Assembly: GCF_002803515.1 (NCBI RefSeq)
Contig: NZ_PHQX01000001.1
Span: 1,488,001-1,552,000, forward strand
DNA from: Stenotrophomonas lactitubi
Lineage (GTDB): Bacteria > Pseudomonadota > Gammaproteobacteria > Xanthomonadales > Xanthomonadaceae
Direction: 5' to 3'
DNA length: 64,000 nt
Made by a program: the position numbers and the translations under genes. The notes under the pieces are model-generated. The model did no database searches. It saw nothing but the letters and a program-made list of their open reading frames with translations, and was not told where the DNA came from. Below, in pieces: positions 40,769-49,291 of the stretch (within the stretch, counting starts at the first letter, position 1; each line of letters begins with the position of its first letter).

Positions 40769-41572
40769 ATGGAAGCAGGATCGAGCGATGGCGGTGTCAT
40801 GCCCTTGCCGTCGCAGTGGTGCAGCGCGCTGCGCGATGCAGAGATCGAGATGCAGAGCATCGGCGTGTCGCGCGCTGATGTAGCGCGGGTGCGACGCCCG
40901 GGGTTGCCGGATGCGTTCCTGAAATCGGAAGTGATCGATGCCTTCAGCGAGCTGGATGGCGAGATCCTTCGTCTGCGCTGGTTGCGGGCACAGGGACAGC
41001 CGGCGCCCAAGGTGCTGGATACGGCGGAGGAGGGGGGGCGGCGCTGGCTGCTGATGAGCGCGTTGCCCGGCCATGACCTGGCATCGTCGCCGACGCTGCA
41101 GCCCACCCAGGTGGTCGTGCTGCTGGCCGATGCGCTGCGCGATCTGCATGCGCTGCCGGTCGCCGCTTGCCCGTTCGATCATCGCCTCGCTTCGCGCCTG
41201 CCAGCGGTAGCCGCGCGCGTTGCCGCGGGGCAGATCGATGCGGATGATTTCGACGATGAGCGCCTGGGCAAGAGCGCGGAACAGGTCTATGCCGAACTGC
41301 TGGCAACCCGTCCGGCGGATGAGGATCTGGTGGTAGCGCACGGCGATGCGTGCCTGCCGAATCTGCTGGCGGTCGACGGCCGCTTCAGCGGCTTCATCGA
41401 TTGCGGCCGGCTGGGCGTGGCTGATCGTTGCCAGGACCTGGCGTTGGCCGCTCGCAGCCTGGTCCACAACTACGGCGACACCCGCTGGGTCGCGCCACTG
41501 CTTGCCCGTTATGGCATCCGTGCCGATGAGGATCGGCTGGCCTATTACCGCCTGCTGGACGAGTTTTTCTAG
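40769..41572 (+). CDS. aph(3')-IIc: Aminoglycoside 3'-phosphotransferase, APH(3')-II type
   Basis: A 267-residue kinase that should phosphorylate the 3'-OH of kanamycin/neomycin-type aminoglycosides. The catalytic loop is HGDACLPN (191-198, Asp193), the metal-binding segment is FIDCGRLGVADR (209-220), and the C-terminus YRLLDEFF is identical to that of the Tn5 enzyme. Similarity to APH(3')-II is clear along the whole length (SRLPAVAARVAAGQIDADDF aligns with the Tn5 enzyme). S. maltophilia carries a chromosomal aph(3')-IIc; the symbol is given on that basis. GGAG lies about 8 nt before ATG 40769; longer starts (GTG 40718) are possible. Confidence 0.92.
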   Translation: MEAGSSDGGVMPLPSQWCSALRDAEIEMQSIGVSRADVARVRRPGLPDAFLKSEVIDAFSELDGEILRLRWLRAQGQPAPKVLDTAEEGGRRWLLMSALPGHDLASSPTLQPTQVVVLLADALRDLHALPVAACPFDHRLASRLPAVAARVAAGQIDADDFDDERLGKSAEQVYAELLATRPADEDLVVAHGDACLPNLLAVDGRFSGFIDCGRLGVADRCQDLALAARSLVHNYGDTRWVAPLLARYGIRADEDRLAYYRLLDEFF

Positions 41573-41693
41573 GAGCATGCGCAGTCCGCTGGTGTTGCAT
41601 GGCGCGTCAGGATCGGCCCTCAACAGCGGTTGAGGTCAAGCGCAGCGGCCTGAACGGCGACTGGCCGATAGCCTCGGTGGATCTTTTAAAAGG

Positions 41694-41705
41694 ACGAACG
41701 TTCGT
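41694..41705. promoter_or_regulatory. TetR operator palindrome
   Basis: ACGAACGTTCGT is a perfect 12-bp palindrome 14 bp before the TetR ATG at 41720, in an AT-rich promoter patch (TCTTTTAAAAGG). Autoregulation by that TetR is the likely role. Confidence 0.7.
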
Positions 41706-41719
41706 TCATTGTTTGCCGC

Positions 41720-42310
41720 ATGAACCGTACCGACCGCAACGAACAGCGTGCCTCGCAGATCCTGCAGGCTGCCCTGCAGTGTTTTCTGGTGAAAGGCTTC
41801 CACCAGACCAGCATGCGCGACATCGCGCAGGCGGCCGGCGTCAGTCTGGGCAATCTCTACAACCACTTTCCCGGCAAGGAGGCGCTGATCCTGGCCACGG
41901 CCGAAGTCGAACAGGATGAGCTGCAGCCCCTGTTGCAACGCTTGACGGACTGCAATGGCGAACGTGCGCAGGTGCAGGTGTTCCTGCAGGATTTCCATGC
42001 CCTGTGCCGGCAGCCGGAATGGGCGCTGCTGAGTGTGGAAGTGCTGGCCGAGAGCGCGCGCAATCCGGCGGTGGCGGCGGCATTTGCGGGCAACCGCGCG
42101 CAGTTGCAGCGCGGTCTGGCCGAGGCCCTGCAGGAGGTTGCGCGGCGTGAGCGCCGGCGCCCGGCACTGGCGGCCGCGCTGCAGGCACAGGTATTGCTGG
42201 ATGCGATTGAAAGCGATGCGCTGCGGCAGGGGTTGGGCGAGGGGCGCGAGGCGGATGCCGACGTGCTTGATCCCGGCCTGCTGGCAGCGCTGCTTGGGGG
42301 GCGTTCGTGA
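41720..42310 (+). CDS. TetR/AcrR-family regulator
   Basis: A 196-residue TetR protein with HTH CFLVKGFHQTSMRDIAQAAG, VSLGNLYNHFPGKEALILAT (about 21-60). It is first in a two-gene unit: its stop overlaps the GTG start of the following membrane protein (GTGA), so the two are co-translated and probably co-regulated through the palindrome at 41694. Confidence 0.92.
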   Translation: MNRTDRNEQRASQILQAALQCFLVKGFHQTSMRDIAQAAGVSLGNLYNHFPGKEALILATAEVEQDELQPLLQRLTDCNGERAQVQVFLQDFHALCRQPEWALLSVEVLAESARNPAVAAAFAGNRAQLQRGLAEALQEVARRERRRPALAAALQAQVLLDAIESDALRQGLGEGREADADVLDPGLLAALLGGRS

Positions 42311-43341
42311 GCAGCGACGATCGACGGTTGCATGGGCTGGACCTCGCACGCTATCTCGCGCTGGCCGGCATGGTGCTGGTCAACTTCCGTCTGGCGATGG
42401 CCGTTGAAGCCGACGGTGGCGGGGTGCTTGCTGGATTTTTCCATCTGCTGGAAGGCAAGGCCTCGGCAACCTTCGTGACGCTGGCCGGGGTGGGGTTGAT
42501 GCTGGCCACGCAGCGACAAGCGTGGTGGCAGGCGAGCATGCAGACCTGGCGGCGGGCAGTGTTCCTGGCCGTACTCGGTCTGCTCAACCTGACCGTGTTT
42601 CCCGCCGATATCCTGCACTACTACGCGGTGTACTTCGCGGTGGCGGTGCTGTGGCTGCGCGCCTCGCCTCGTGTTCTGCTCGGCAGCATGGTTGCTCTGG
42701 CGACGGTCTCGTTCTGGGCCCTGCTGCGCTGGGACTACAGCCAGGGATGGAACTGGCAGACGCTGGCTTACGAAGGTCTGTGGCAATGGCCGGGTGCGAT
42801 GCGCAACCTGCTGTTCAACGGTTTCCATCCCGTGTTGCCGTGGCTGTGCTTCTTCCTGCTCGGCATGCTGCTGGCGCGGCTGCCGCTGTCGCAGCCACGG
42901 GTGCAGCGCGCCCTGCTGCTGCTCGGCCTGTTGTTGATGGGCGCCGGCCAGGCGTTGCAGCAGTGGGGCCACGGCACGGCGTGGCAGCTGTGGCTGGCGA
43001 CGCAGCCGATGCCGCCCGGTCCGGCGTATCTGCTGACCGGCGCAGGCGCGGCGTGTGCACTGATCGCCGCGTGCCTGTGGCTGGTGCGCCTGCATCCCGG
43101 CGATTGGCTGGAGCCGTTCACTGCGGCCGGACGGATGACGCTGAGCCTGTACGTGGCGCACATCCTGATTGGCATGGGCGTGCTGGAATCGCTCGGCCTG
43201 CTGGACGGAAGCGCCAGCCTGTCGTGGGTGTTGATGGCCGCGTTGCTGTTCGTGATGCTGGCTACCGCAGCAGCCTGGTTGTGGTCGTGGCAGTTCGCAC
43301 GTGGTCCGCTGGAAGCGGTCATGCGACGCGTCGCCGGCTAG
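42307..43341 (+). CDS. DUF418/HGSNAT-like membrane protein
   Basis: A 344-residue polytopic protein with about eight to ten membrane helices. The N-terminus RRLHGLDLARYLALAGMVLV, VNFRLAM and the long C-terminal half (WLEPFTAAGRMTLSLYVAHI) fit the DUF418/heparan-alpha-glucosaminide acetyltransferase-like families, which are proposed membrane acyl- or acetyl-transferases. The substrate is unknown. The GTG start overlaps the TetR stop. By context it is the target of that TetR. Confidence 0.82.
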   Translation: MSSDDRRLHGLDLARYLALAGMVLVNFRLAMAVEADGGGVLAGFFHLLEGKASATFVTLAGVGLMLATQRQAWWQASMQTWRRAVFLAVLGLLNLTVFPADILHYYAVYFAVAVLWLRASPRVLLGSMVALATVSFWALLRWDYSQGWNWQTLAYEGLWQWPGAMRNLLFNGFHPVLPWLCFFLLGMLLARLPLSQPRVQRALLLLGLLLMGAGQALQQWGHGTAWQLWLATQPMPPGPAYLLTGAGAACALIAACLWLVRLHPGDWLEPFTAAGRMTLSLYVAHILIGMGVLESLGLLDGSASLSWVLMAALLFVMLATAAAWLWSWQFARGPLEAVMRRVAG

Positions 43342-43440
43342 TTCTTTTGTCGCAGGACACCGATGTTGTGACCCGTTAGCCTGTGCGGATGCAGGGTCAT
43401 CTGCGATAGTAGGTGTCGTCACCAAAGCACGCCTGCATCC

Positions 43441-44448
43441 ATGTCATTCGCTTCGGCGCAGCAGATCGTTGAGGTCCTGCAGCAGTCCTACGACATCAAC
43501 GCGACAGCGGTGGTGCCGCGTCCGGTGGGTGCCGACGCCAACGCGTGCGTCTTCCGCATCGATGCCCGCCACGACCACTGGTGGTTGAAGTGCCGCAACT
43601 ATCAGGTTGCCCCAGCGGTCTGGGACAGCCTGCATTGGCTGCGTGGCACGTTGGGCATCGAAGAGATCGTTGCGCCCTGGCCGGCATTGACCGGCGGTGC
43701 CTCGGTGCAGCGCTGGGGCCTGCAGTTCACGTTGTTCCCCTATATCGAAGGGCAATCGGGCTTTGAGGCCCCGCTGAGCCGTGCGCAATGGCGCCGACTG
43801 GGCGAGGTGCTGCGGCGCCTGCATGAGGCGGAGATTCCGACGGCGCTGCGCCAGGCTTTGCCGACGCTGCGGCTTGAAACCGCGGCCGTCGATACGGTGG
43901 GGACGTGGTTGCAGGATCCCGCAACGCTGGCGCAGGCGCAGGATCGATCCGGCAGTGCATTCCTGGCGCTGTGGCAGCAGCAGCAGCCGCGCATCGCCGA
44001 ACTGCACCAGCGTGCCGAAGCGCTGCGTCGTGCGTTGCAGGACGAAGCACCCGCGCTGTGCCTGTGCCACGCCGATCTGCACGCCGGCAATCTGCTGATG
44101 GGACAGGACGACGCGCTGCACCTGATCGACTGGGACGGCCTGGCGCTGGCCCCGCGCGAGCGCGACCTGATGTTTGTTGGCGCTGCGGTGGGTGGCCGCT
44201 GGGGGCGTGAGCATCCGCTGGGCTTCGCCGAGGGATATGGCGACGACCTCGGCGATCCGCGCTGGATTGCGTGGTACCGGCATTGGCGCATCCTGCAGGA
44301 CCTGATCGAGTTCGAGCAGATGCTGCTGGGGCCCAGCGCGGCGCAACGCTCGCTGCAGCAGCACCGGCAGTCGCTGCATTACCTGGGCGAGCAGTTCGCG
44401 CCGGGCAATGTATTCGATGCGGCCGAGCGCGCGTATCGGGTGCTGTAG
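43441..44448 (+). CDS. APH(9)-like (spectinomycin phosphotransferase-type) kinase
   Basis: A 335-residue aminoglycoside/choline kinase-fold protein. It matches the APH(9) pattern along its length: VGADANACVFRIDARHDHWW, WRRLGEVLRRLHEAEIPTAL, CHADLHAGN (209-217), LIDWDG (228-233), APRERDLMFVGAAVGGRWG and EQFAPGNVFDAAERAY. APH(9) enzymes phosphorylate spectinomycin, but related chromosomal kinases may have other substrates, so resistance is not assured. The stop codon TAG is formed by the GTAG head of the repeat cluster that follows. Confidence 0.86.
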   Translation: MSFASAQQIVEVLQQSYDINATAVVPRPVGADANACVFRIDARHDHWWLKCRNYQVAPAVWDSLHWLRGTLGIEEIVAPWPALTGGASVQRWGLQFTLFPYIEGQSGFEAPLSRAQWRRLGEVLRRLHEAEIPTALRQALPTLRLETAAVDTVGTWLQDPATLAQAQDRSGSAFLALWQQQQPRIAELHQRAEALRRALQDEAPALCLCHADLHAGNLLMGQDDALHLIDWDGLALAPRERDLMFVGAAVGGRWGREHPLGFAEGYGDDLGDPRWIAWYRHWRILQDLIEFEQMLLGPSAAQRSLQQHRQSLHYLGEQFAPGNVFDAAERAYRVL

Positions 44449-44540
44449 GGGGTGCGGCCGGGCTGCGCCCGGCACCCGCAGAGGCCGAAGCCGAAGCAAC
44501 AGCAACTGCCGAAGCAACAGCAACCGCGGGCATTCCTTGG

Positions 44541-44648
44541 GAGGGCGGGGTGGGTCCGGTTGCGGGGGACGGCGCAAGTACGTCCATGTAGCCTCGGTCG
44601 CGCCATCCATGGCGCTCACGCCCCCGCAACCGGACCCACCCCGCCCTC
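44541..44648 (-). repeat. Structured repeat element, copy A
   Basis: Perfect 28-bp inverted arms (44541-44568, 44621-44648) enclose a 52-nt loop. Read on the minus strand, the loop contains the small hairpin GCGCCATGGATGGCGC and the conserved string CTACATGGACGTA, followed by CGTCC pairing back. It shares 38 of 52 loop positions with copy B by hand alignment. Confidence 0.85.
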
Positions 44649-44830
44649 GACAGATCTCCGCAATCTGTTGGGATGGCATGACTTGCTCTTGGTGGGTGTC
44701 GACCTTGGTCGACACGTAGATCCACGCCATGCGTGGATGTTTTTCGATCAATTGTCGAAATGTTCGATTTCGATGGAGATTCATCCACGCATGGCGTGGA
44801 TCTACCAGACACCCGGAAACTGTCAGAGGT

Positions 44831-44926
44831 GGGGTGGTGTCGGATTGCGGGGTGTCAGCCGCATGGATGCGGCTGCCAAGCCTACAGGGACGTATTTACG
44901 GCGTCCCCGCAATCCGACACCACCCC
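44831..44926 (+). repeat. Structured repeat element, copy B
   Basis: Perfect 22-bp arms (44831-44852, 44905-44926) enclose a 52-nt loop, the same loop length as copy A. The loop has an inner hairpin AGCCGCATGGATGCGGCT and the string CTACAGGGACGTA. Where arms and inner stems differ from copy A, both strands of each stem have changed together, so pairing is kept. Confidence 0.85.
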
Positions 44927-45005
44927 GCCATCCCGCGGAATGTCGCTGTTGAAGTTGCTTCGGCTCCGGCCTCTGCGGGTGCCGGGCGCAGCCCGGCCAG
45001 ACCCC

Positions 45006-45929
45006 TTACTCTGCCGGCTTGGCTGCCGCGCTCGCGGCGACGCTCGCTGCACGCCGTGACAGCACCGCTTCGCGATGGGCGATGTAGGCGTTGGCGCCTA
45101 GGATGATGCCGGCGCCAATGATCGTCCAGCGATCAACCGTCTCGGCGAACAGCAGCCAGCCGCACAAGGTCACCAGCGGCAGCTGCAGGAAGCTGATCGG
45201 GGTCAGCGCGGAAACCTCGCCCAGGCGCAATGCGCGCGTCCACAGCAACTGGCCGATGGTACCCAGCACGCCGGTGGCCAGCAGCCAGACCCAGGCGATG
45301 CCGGCGGGCCAGATCCAGACGAACAATGCTGGAATCAGTGACAGCGGCACCCAGAACACGTAGGTGTAGAGCACCACAGTGTCGGCGCTGTCGATGCGGG
45401 TGAGCTGCTTGATCTGGATCGCCACCAGCGAGCTGAGCACGGCGGCGGCCACGGCGATCAGGCTGCCGGACGTGAAGCCGGCGGTGCCCGGCCGCACGAT
45501 GACCAGCACGCCGATGAAACCGACCACCACCGCCGCCCAGCGCCGCACGCGTACCTTTTCGCCCAGCCACAGTACCGCGGCGATGGTGACGAACAACGGG
45601 GTGGAGTAGGACAGCGAAACGGCCTGCGCCAGCGGCAGGTGCCCCAGTGCCCAGAACGCGCACAGCATCGACCCCAGGCCGATCGCGCTGCGGACGAAAT
45701 AGCGCGGCAGCTGCTGGGTCTTCAATGGCGCATGGCCCGGGCGCAGCAGCATCGGCAGCAGCGCAAGCAGGCCGAAGGCATTGCGGAAGAACGCCACTTC
45801 CTGGGTCGGCACGTAGCGGGTGGCATAGCGGATCGCCACCGCCATCAGGCCGAACGCCATGGTGCTGCCGAGCATCAGCAGCGCCGCCCGCAACGGGGTG
45901 GCGCTGGCGGGTAGGGCCGGTGTGCTCAC
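45006..45929 (-). CDS. EamA/DMT-family transporter (RhaT/RarD-like)
   Basis: A 307-residue inner-membrane protein with ten predicted helices in two EamA repeats (first about 18-140, second 155-290; [40 protein letters not shown] are typical). Such proteins export or import small metabolites, often amino acids or nucleotides; the substrate is unknown. The GTG at 45929 overlaps the murB stop (GTGA). It is the last gene of a minus-strand run. Its TAA stop is part of the repeat cluster. Confidence 0.9.
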   Translation of the reverse strand: MSTPALPASATPLRAALLMLGSTMAFGLMAVAIRYATRYVPTQEVAFFRNAFGLLALLPMLLRPGHAPLKTQQLPRYFVRSAIGLGSMLCAFWALGHLPLAQAVSLSYSTPLFVTIAAVLWLGEKVRVRRWAAVVVGFIGVLVIVRPGTAGFTSGSLIAVAAAVLSSLVAIQIKQLTRIDSADTVVLYTYVFWVPLSLIPALFVWIWPAGIAWVWLLATGVLGTIGQLLWTRALRLGEVSALTPISFLQLPLVTLCGWLLFAETVDRWTIIGAGIILGANAYIAHREAVLSRRAASVAASAAAKPAE

Positions 45930-47002
45930 CACTGTGCGCCGAGCAGGCGGGGCTCCGGTTCGATCGGCACGCCGAATTTCTCCAGTACCGAGGCGGAGAT
46001 CCGCCGCGCCAGTGCCAGTAGTTCGGTGCCGCTGGCGTTGCCGTGGTTGACCAGTACCAGCGCATGGCTGGCGGCAACGCCGGCATCACCCTCGCGGAAG
46101 CCCTTCCAGCCGCAGGATTCGATCATCCATGCGGCCGAGACCTTGCGGCGGTCGTCACGGTCTGCGGGGAACACCGGCAGCTCGGGGAAGTGCTGCAGCA
46201 GCACTTCCACCTGTTCCAGCGGCAGCACCGGGTTCTTGAAGAAGCTGCCTGCATTGCCCAGCACATCCGGGTCGGGCAACTTGCGGCGACGGATCGCGAT
46301 CACCGCATTGGCGACGTCCACAGCGCTGGGCAGTTCCACGCCCTGTGCCTGCAGTTCTTCGCGGATGCCGGCGTAGCCCATGCGCAGGTCATGCAGCAGA
46401 GGCAGCTTCAGTTCAATGGCGGTGATCAGGTAGCGGTCCGGCTGCTGCTTGAACACGCTGTCGCGGTAGGCGAAGCCACACTGTTCGTTGTCCAGCCGTA
46501 CCCAGGTCTTTTCCTGGCAGTCCCAGGCCTCTACGGTCTGGATGAATTCGCCGACCTGGGCACCATAGGCGCCGATGTTCTGGATCGGCGATGCACCGGC
46601 CGTGCCGGGAATCAGCGCCAGGTTTTCCAGCCCGGACAGGCCTTCCTGCAGCGACCACATCACCAGCCCGTGCCAGGACACGCCGGCTCCGGCGCGGATC
46701 ACGGCGTGGTCCGCACGGTGTTCAAGGAAAGTGATTTCGCGGTTGCCGAACACCAGCACGGTGCCGGGCAGGTCGTCGGCGATCAGCACGTTGCTGCCGC
46801 TGCCGAGCACCAGCAGCGGGCCGTCGGCCACGTCCGGCAGGGCCAGGACCTCCGGCAGCAGCGCGGCATCGTGCAGTTCCAGCAACTGCGCGGCGCTGGC
46901 CTGTACGTGGAAGGTGTTCAGGGCCTGCAGCGGTGCGTTGCGGGTGAGGGTCCAGCGCAGCGGTGCTGCAGTGTTGTTGGTGTCGTCCATGGGGGTACTC
47001 AC
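45926..47002 (-). CDS. murB: UDP-N-acetylenolpyruvoylglucosamine reductase
   Basis: This 358-residue type I MurB reduces UDP-GlcNAc-enolpyruvate to UDP-MurNAc with NADPH and FAD, in cytoplasmic peptidoglycan precursor synthesis. Seen: [15 protein letters not shown], the FAD site [48 protein letters not shown], and the catalytic-serine motif NAGSFFKNP. The GTG at 47002 overlaps the pyrD stop (GTGA), consistent with the other overlaps in this operon; ATG 46990 is an alternative. Confidence 0.95.
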   Translation of the reverse strand: MSTPMDDTNNTAAPLRWTLTRNAPLQALNTFHVQASAAQLLELHDAALLPEVLALPDVADGPLLVLGSGSNVLIADDLPGTVLVFGNREITFLEHRADHAVIRAGAGVSWHGLVMWSLQEGLSGLENLALIPGTAGASPIQNIGAYGAQVGEFIQTVEAWDCQEKTWVRLDNEQCGFAYRDSVFKQQPDRYLITAIELKLPLLHDLRMGYAGIREELQAQGVELPSAVDVANAVIAIRRRKLPDPDVLGNAGSFFKNPVLPLEQVEVLLQHFPELPVFPADRDDRRKVSAAWMIESCGWKGFREGDAGVAASHALVLVNHGNASGTELLALARRISASVLEKFGVPIEPEPRLLGAQW

Positions 47003-48054
47003 AGCGGTGCCACCGCGCCGCGGCTGGGCGCCTCGCGTCGGCGCCGGATCGCCTCCACACAATCGGCAACCAGCGCCGGGCCCTTGAAGATCAGACCGCT
47101 GTAGCACTGCACCAGCGCCGCACCGGCCGCCATCTTGGCCACGGCGTCGGCACCGGACAGGATGCCGCCGACACCGACCAGCGGCACCGATTCGGGCAGG
47201 CGCGCGCGCAGGCGGCGCAGCACCAGAGTGGACTGCTCCAGCACCGGTGCACCGGAAAGCCCGCCGGCTTCATTGGCCAGCGGATCGCCGGCAACCCGGC
47301 TGTGGTCGATGGTGGTGTTGGTGGCGATCACACCGTCCACCTGCAGTTCGCCCAGTACACGTGCGGCGGCGTCGATGTCGCGCTCGTTGAGGTCAGGGGC
47401 CACCTTGACCAGCATCGGCACGCGCCGGCCATGCTGCGCGGCCAGCGCTTCCTGGCGCTCACGCAGCTGGCTGACCAGCTGCCGCAGTGCGGTCTCTTCC
47501 TGCAGTTCGCGCAGGCCGGCGGTATTGGGCGAGGAAATGTTGACGGTGATGTAGTCGGCCAGCGGGTACACCTTGTCCATGCAGGCGATGTAATCATCGG
47601 CGGCCTGTTCGTTGGGGGTGTCCTTGTTCTTGCCGATGTTGATGCCGAGCAGGCCGCGCCGGTTGCGCGCGCGTTCGACGTTGCGCACCAGCGCATCCAC
47701 GCCTGCATTGTTGAAGCCCATGCGGTTGATGATCGCGTTGTGCGCCGGCAGCCGGAACAGGCGCGGCTTCGGGTTGCCGGCCTGCGGCCGCGGCGTGATC
47801 GTGCCGATCTCCACGAAGCCGAAACCCAGCGCGAACAGCGCATCGATGTGCTCGCCATTCTTGTCCAGGCCAGCAGCAAGGCCGACCGGATTGGGGAACG
47901 TCAGCCCGAACACCGTGCTGGGCATCGGCGCGATGCGTGCGGCCACCAGCGGCGTGGTGCCGGTGCGATAGGCCAGGTCCAGAGCGGACAGGCCGAGACC
48001 GTGGGCGCGTTCGGCGTCGAGCGAGAACAGGAAGGGGCGGGCAAGCGAATACAT
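46999..48054 (-). CDS. pyrD: Dihydroorotate dehydrogenase (quinone), class 2
   Basis: This 351-residue enzyme oxidises dihydroorotate to orotate in pyrimidine synthesis, passing electrons to quinone at the inner membrane. The N-terminal helix of class 2 enzymes ([20 protein letters not shown]) is present, with [33 protein letters not shown], and the catalytic-serine motif [30 protein letters not shown] and [14 protein letters not shown] bind FMN. It follows the methyltransferase gene by 9 bp and overlaps murB. Confidence 0.97.
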   Translation of the reverse strand: MYSLARPFLFSLDAERAHGLGLSALDLAYRTGTTPLVAARIAPMPSTVFGLTFPNPVGLAAGLDKNGEHIDALFALGFGFVEIGTITPRPQAGNPKPRLFRLPAHNAIINRMGFNNAGVDALVRNVERARNRRGLLGINIGKNKDTPNEQAADDYIACMDKVYPLADYITVNISSPNTAGLRELQEETALRQLVSQLRERQEALAAQHGRRVPMLVKVAPDLNERDIDAAARVLGELQVDGVIATNTTIDHSRVAGDPLANEAGGLSGAPVLEQSTLVLRRLRARLPESVPLVGVGGILSGADAVAKMAAGAALVQCYSGLIFKGPALVADCVEAIRRRREAPSRGAVAPL

Positions 48055-48063
48055 GCGTAGATT

Positions 48064-48834
48064 TCAGTCCAGCGTGCCGAGGAAGGCTCGGGTTCGATAT
48101 TCAAAAGCGACCTGGCCGTCGACCGCGTGGTCGGCGAACAGGTCCTGCAGCGCAGCCAGCATCGGCGCGTGGCGCGGATGGCCGGGCTGCGGCGCATAGG
48201 AAGAAGACAGCAGGCGCCCACTCAGGGCGTCCAGGTCCAAGTGCTGCACGTTCGGCAGCTGCACCATGCCGCGCAGGCCGGAGCCGAACCAGGCCTGCAT
48301 GGTGGCGTCGTCCTGATAGCGTTCGGCCACCGCGGTGTAGTCGGTGCCGTAGTCCAGCAGCAGTTGTTCGTAGCCGACCAGGAACGGACTGGCATCGAGC
48401 AGGCGCGAATTCCAGTAGATCAGCGCCAGCCCGCCCGGGCGCAGGATGCGCTGCCACTCGGCGCGCACGGCCACGGTGTCGAACCAGTGAAAGGCCTGCG
48501 CGGCACTGACCAGGTCAACGCTGGCATCGGCCAGGCCGGTGGCCTCGGCGCGGCCATCGACGGCGGAGAAGTGCGGATACTGCGGCGCCAGCCATTGCTC
48601 GGCGGCGGCGCGCATCGCCGCGTTGGGTTCGACGGCGACCAGTGGATGGCCGGCGGCCAGGAACTGCCGGCTGGAGATGCCGGTGCCTGCGCCGATGTCA
48701 GCAACCAGCGCGCTGGTTGCTACGGCCATGGGGCCATGCAGCCAGTCCATCAGCGCGACCGGATAGTCGGGGCGGTAGCGGACATAGTCCGCAACGCGGC
48801 TGCTGAAGCGTTCAGTGCTGTCCGGGGAGGTCAT
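48064..48834 (-). CDS. Class I SAM-dependent methyltransferase
   Basis: A 256-residue methyltransferase of the type-11/UbiE-like group: ERFSSRVADYVRYRPDYPVA at the N-terminus, motif I LVADIGAGTGISSRQFLAAG, PNAAMRAAAEQWLAPQYPHF, and ASVDLVSAAQAFHWFD. It resembles small-molecule methyltransferases of the trans-aconitate/YcgJ type; the substrate is unknown. It starts at 48834, just after the DUF4190 gene, and is co-directional with pyrD. Confidence 0.9.
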   Translation of the reverse strand: MTSPDSTERFSSRVADYVRYRPDYPVALMDWLHGPMAVATSALVADIGAGTGISSRQFLAAGHPLVAVEPNAAMRAAAEQWLAPQYPHFSAVDGRAEATGLADASVDLVSAAQAFHWFDTVAVRAEWQRILRPGGLALIYWNSRLLDASPFLVGYEQLLLDYGTDYTAVAERYQDDATMQAWFGSGLRGMVQLPNVQHLDLDALSGRLLSSSYAPQPGHPRHAPMLAALQDLFADHAVDGQVAFEYRTRAFLGTLD

Positions 48835-48841
48835 CGTGCTT

Positions 48842-49132
48842 TCACCAGCGCAGTCCAGGTTTGGCGTCGGCACCGGCCGCCACCATCGCGAAGATCAGGA
48901 TGGCCACCAGGCCCACCGCAGCGAGGATGTTGAGCCAGCCCATGATCAGCCCGGCCAGGGCCATGCCATCGCCGTCCTGTTCGCCAGCACGGCGGCGGAT
49001 CTCGGCGCGGGCCAGGTGCCCGGTGATGATCGCAACGAGGGCGGCGACACCCGGCAGCACGGTCCAGCTGCAGATGCCCGCGATCAGGCTGACCACGGCC
49101 AGGGCGTTGCTCTGTCGGGGTGGCACGCTCAT
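48842..49132 (-). CDS. DUF4190 small membrane protein
   Basis: A 96-residue protein with two hydrophobic segments (LAVVSLIAGICSWTVLPGVA ALVAII and MGWLNILAAVGLVAILIFAM) around GHLARAEIRRRAGEQDGDGM ALAGL, the pattern of DUF4190. Function is unknown. A near-perfect ribosome site (GGAGGA) lies 5 nt before the ATG at 49132. It is first in the run leading through the methyltransferase, pyrD, murB and the EamA gene. Confidence 0.88.
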   Translation of the reverse strand: MSVPPRQSNALAVVSLIAGICSWTVLPGVAALVAIITGHLARAEIRRRAGEQDGDGMALAGLIMGWLNILAAVGLVAILIFAMVAAGADAKPGLRW

Positions 49133-49198
49133 CGAGTCCTCCGTGGCAGTGCCGACATGATAGTGCCTCTGCTCCGGCAATCCCATGGGCAGTGCCCT

Positions 49199-49287
49199 GT
49201 AGAGCCGAGCCCGTGCTCGGCTGAAGCTTCGGCTGGTACGGCATCGCCCGCGCTGCGCGCGCAAGCCGAGCGTGGGCTCGGCTCTAC
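49199..49287. repeat. Inverted pair of SMAG-type repeats ('GAGCC' class)
   Basis: GTAGAGCCGAGCCCGTGC...GGCT (49199-49222) and a reverse copy ending in CTAC (49264-49287) are of the same class as 16683-16774. They lie between the SDR stop (49292) and the DUF4190 promoter region. Confidence 0.9.
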
Positions 49288-49291
49288 AGAT

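Larger units (their letters stand above)
44449..45005. repeat. Nested palindromic repeat cluster between convergent genes
   Basis: A 557-bp gene-free region is organised as nested inverted repeats. The outer arms at 44456-44500 and 44954-44998 match at 44 of 45 positions and include a REP core GCCGGGCTGCGCCCGGC. Inside lie two structured elements (44541-44648 and 44831-44926). Innermost is a perfect 24-bp inverted pair of the ATCCACGC-class REP (44716-44739, 44782-44805), preceded by a GTCGACCTTGGTCGAC hairpin at 44698. The head sequences GTAG (44445) and GTAA (45009, minus) supply the stop codons of the two flanking genes. No coding frame is plausible. Confidence 0.88.

Noticed and set aside
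44452..44952. Open frames of about 100-166 codons in the repeat cluster
   Set aside because: They run through palindromes and repeats on both strands, and the translations simply reflect repeat units.
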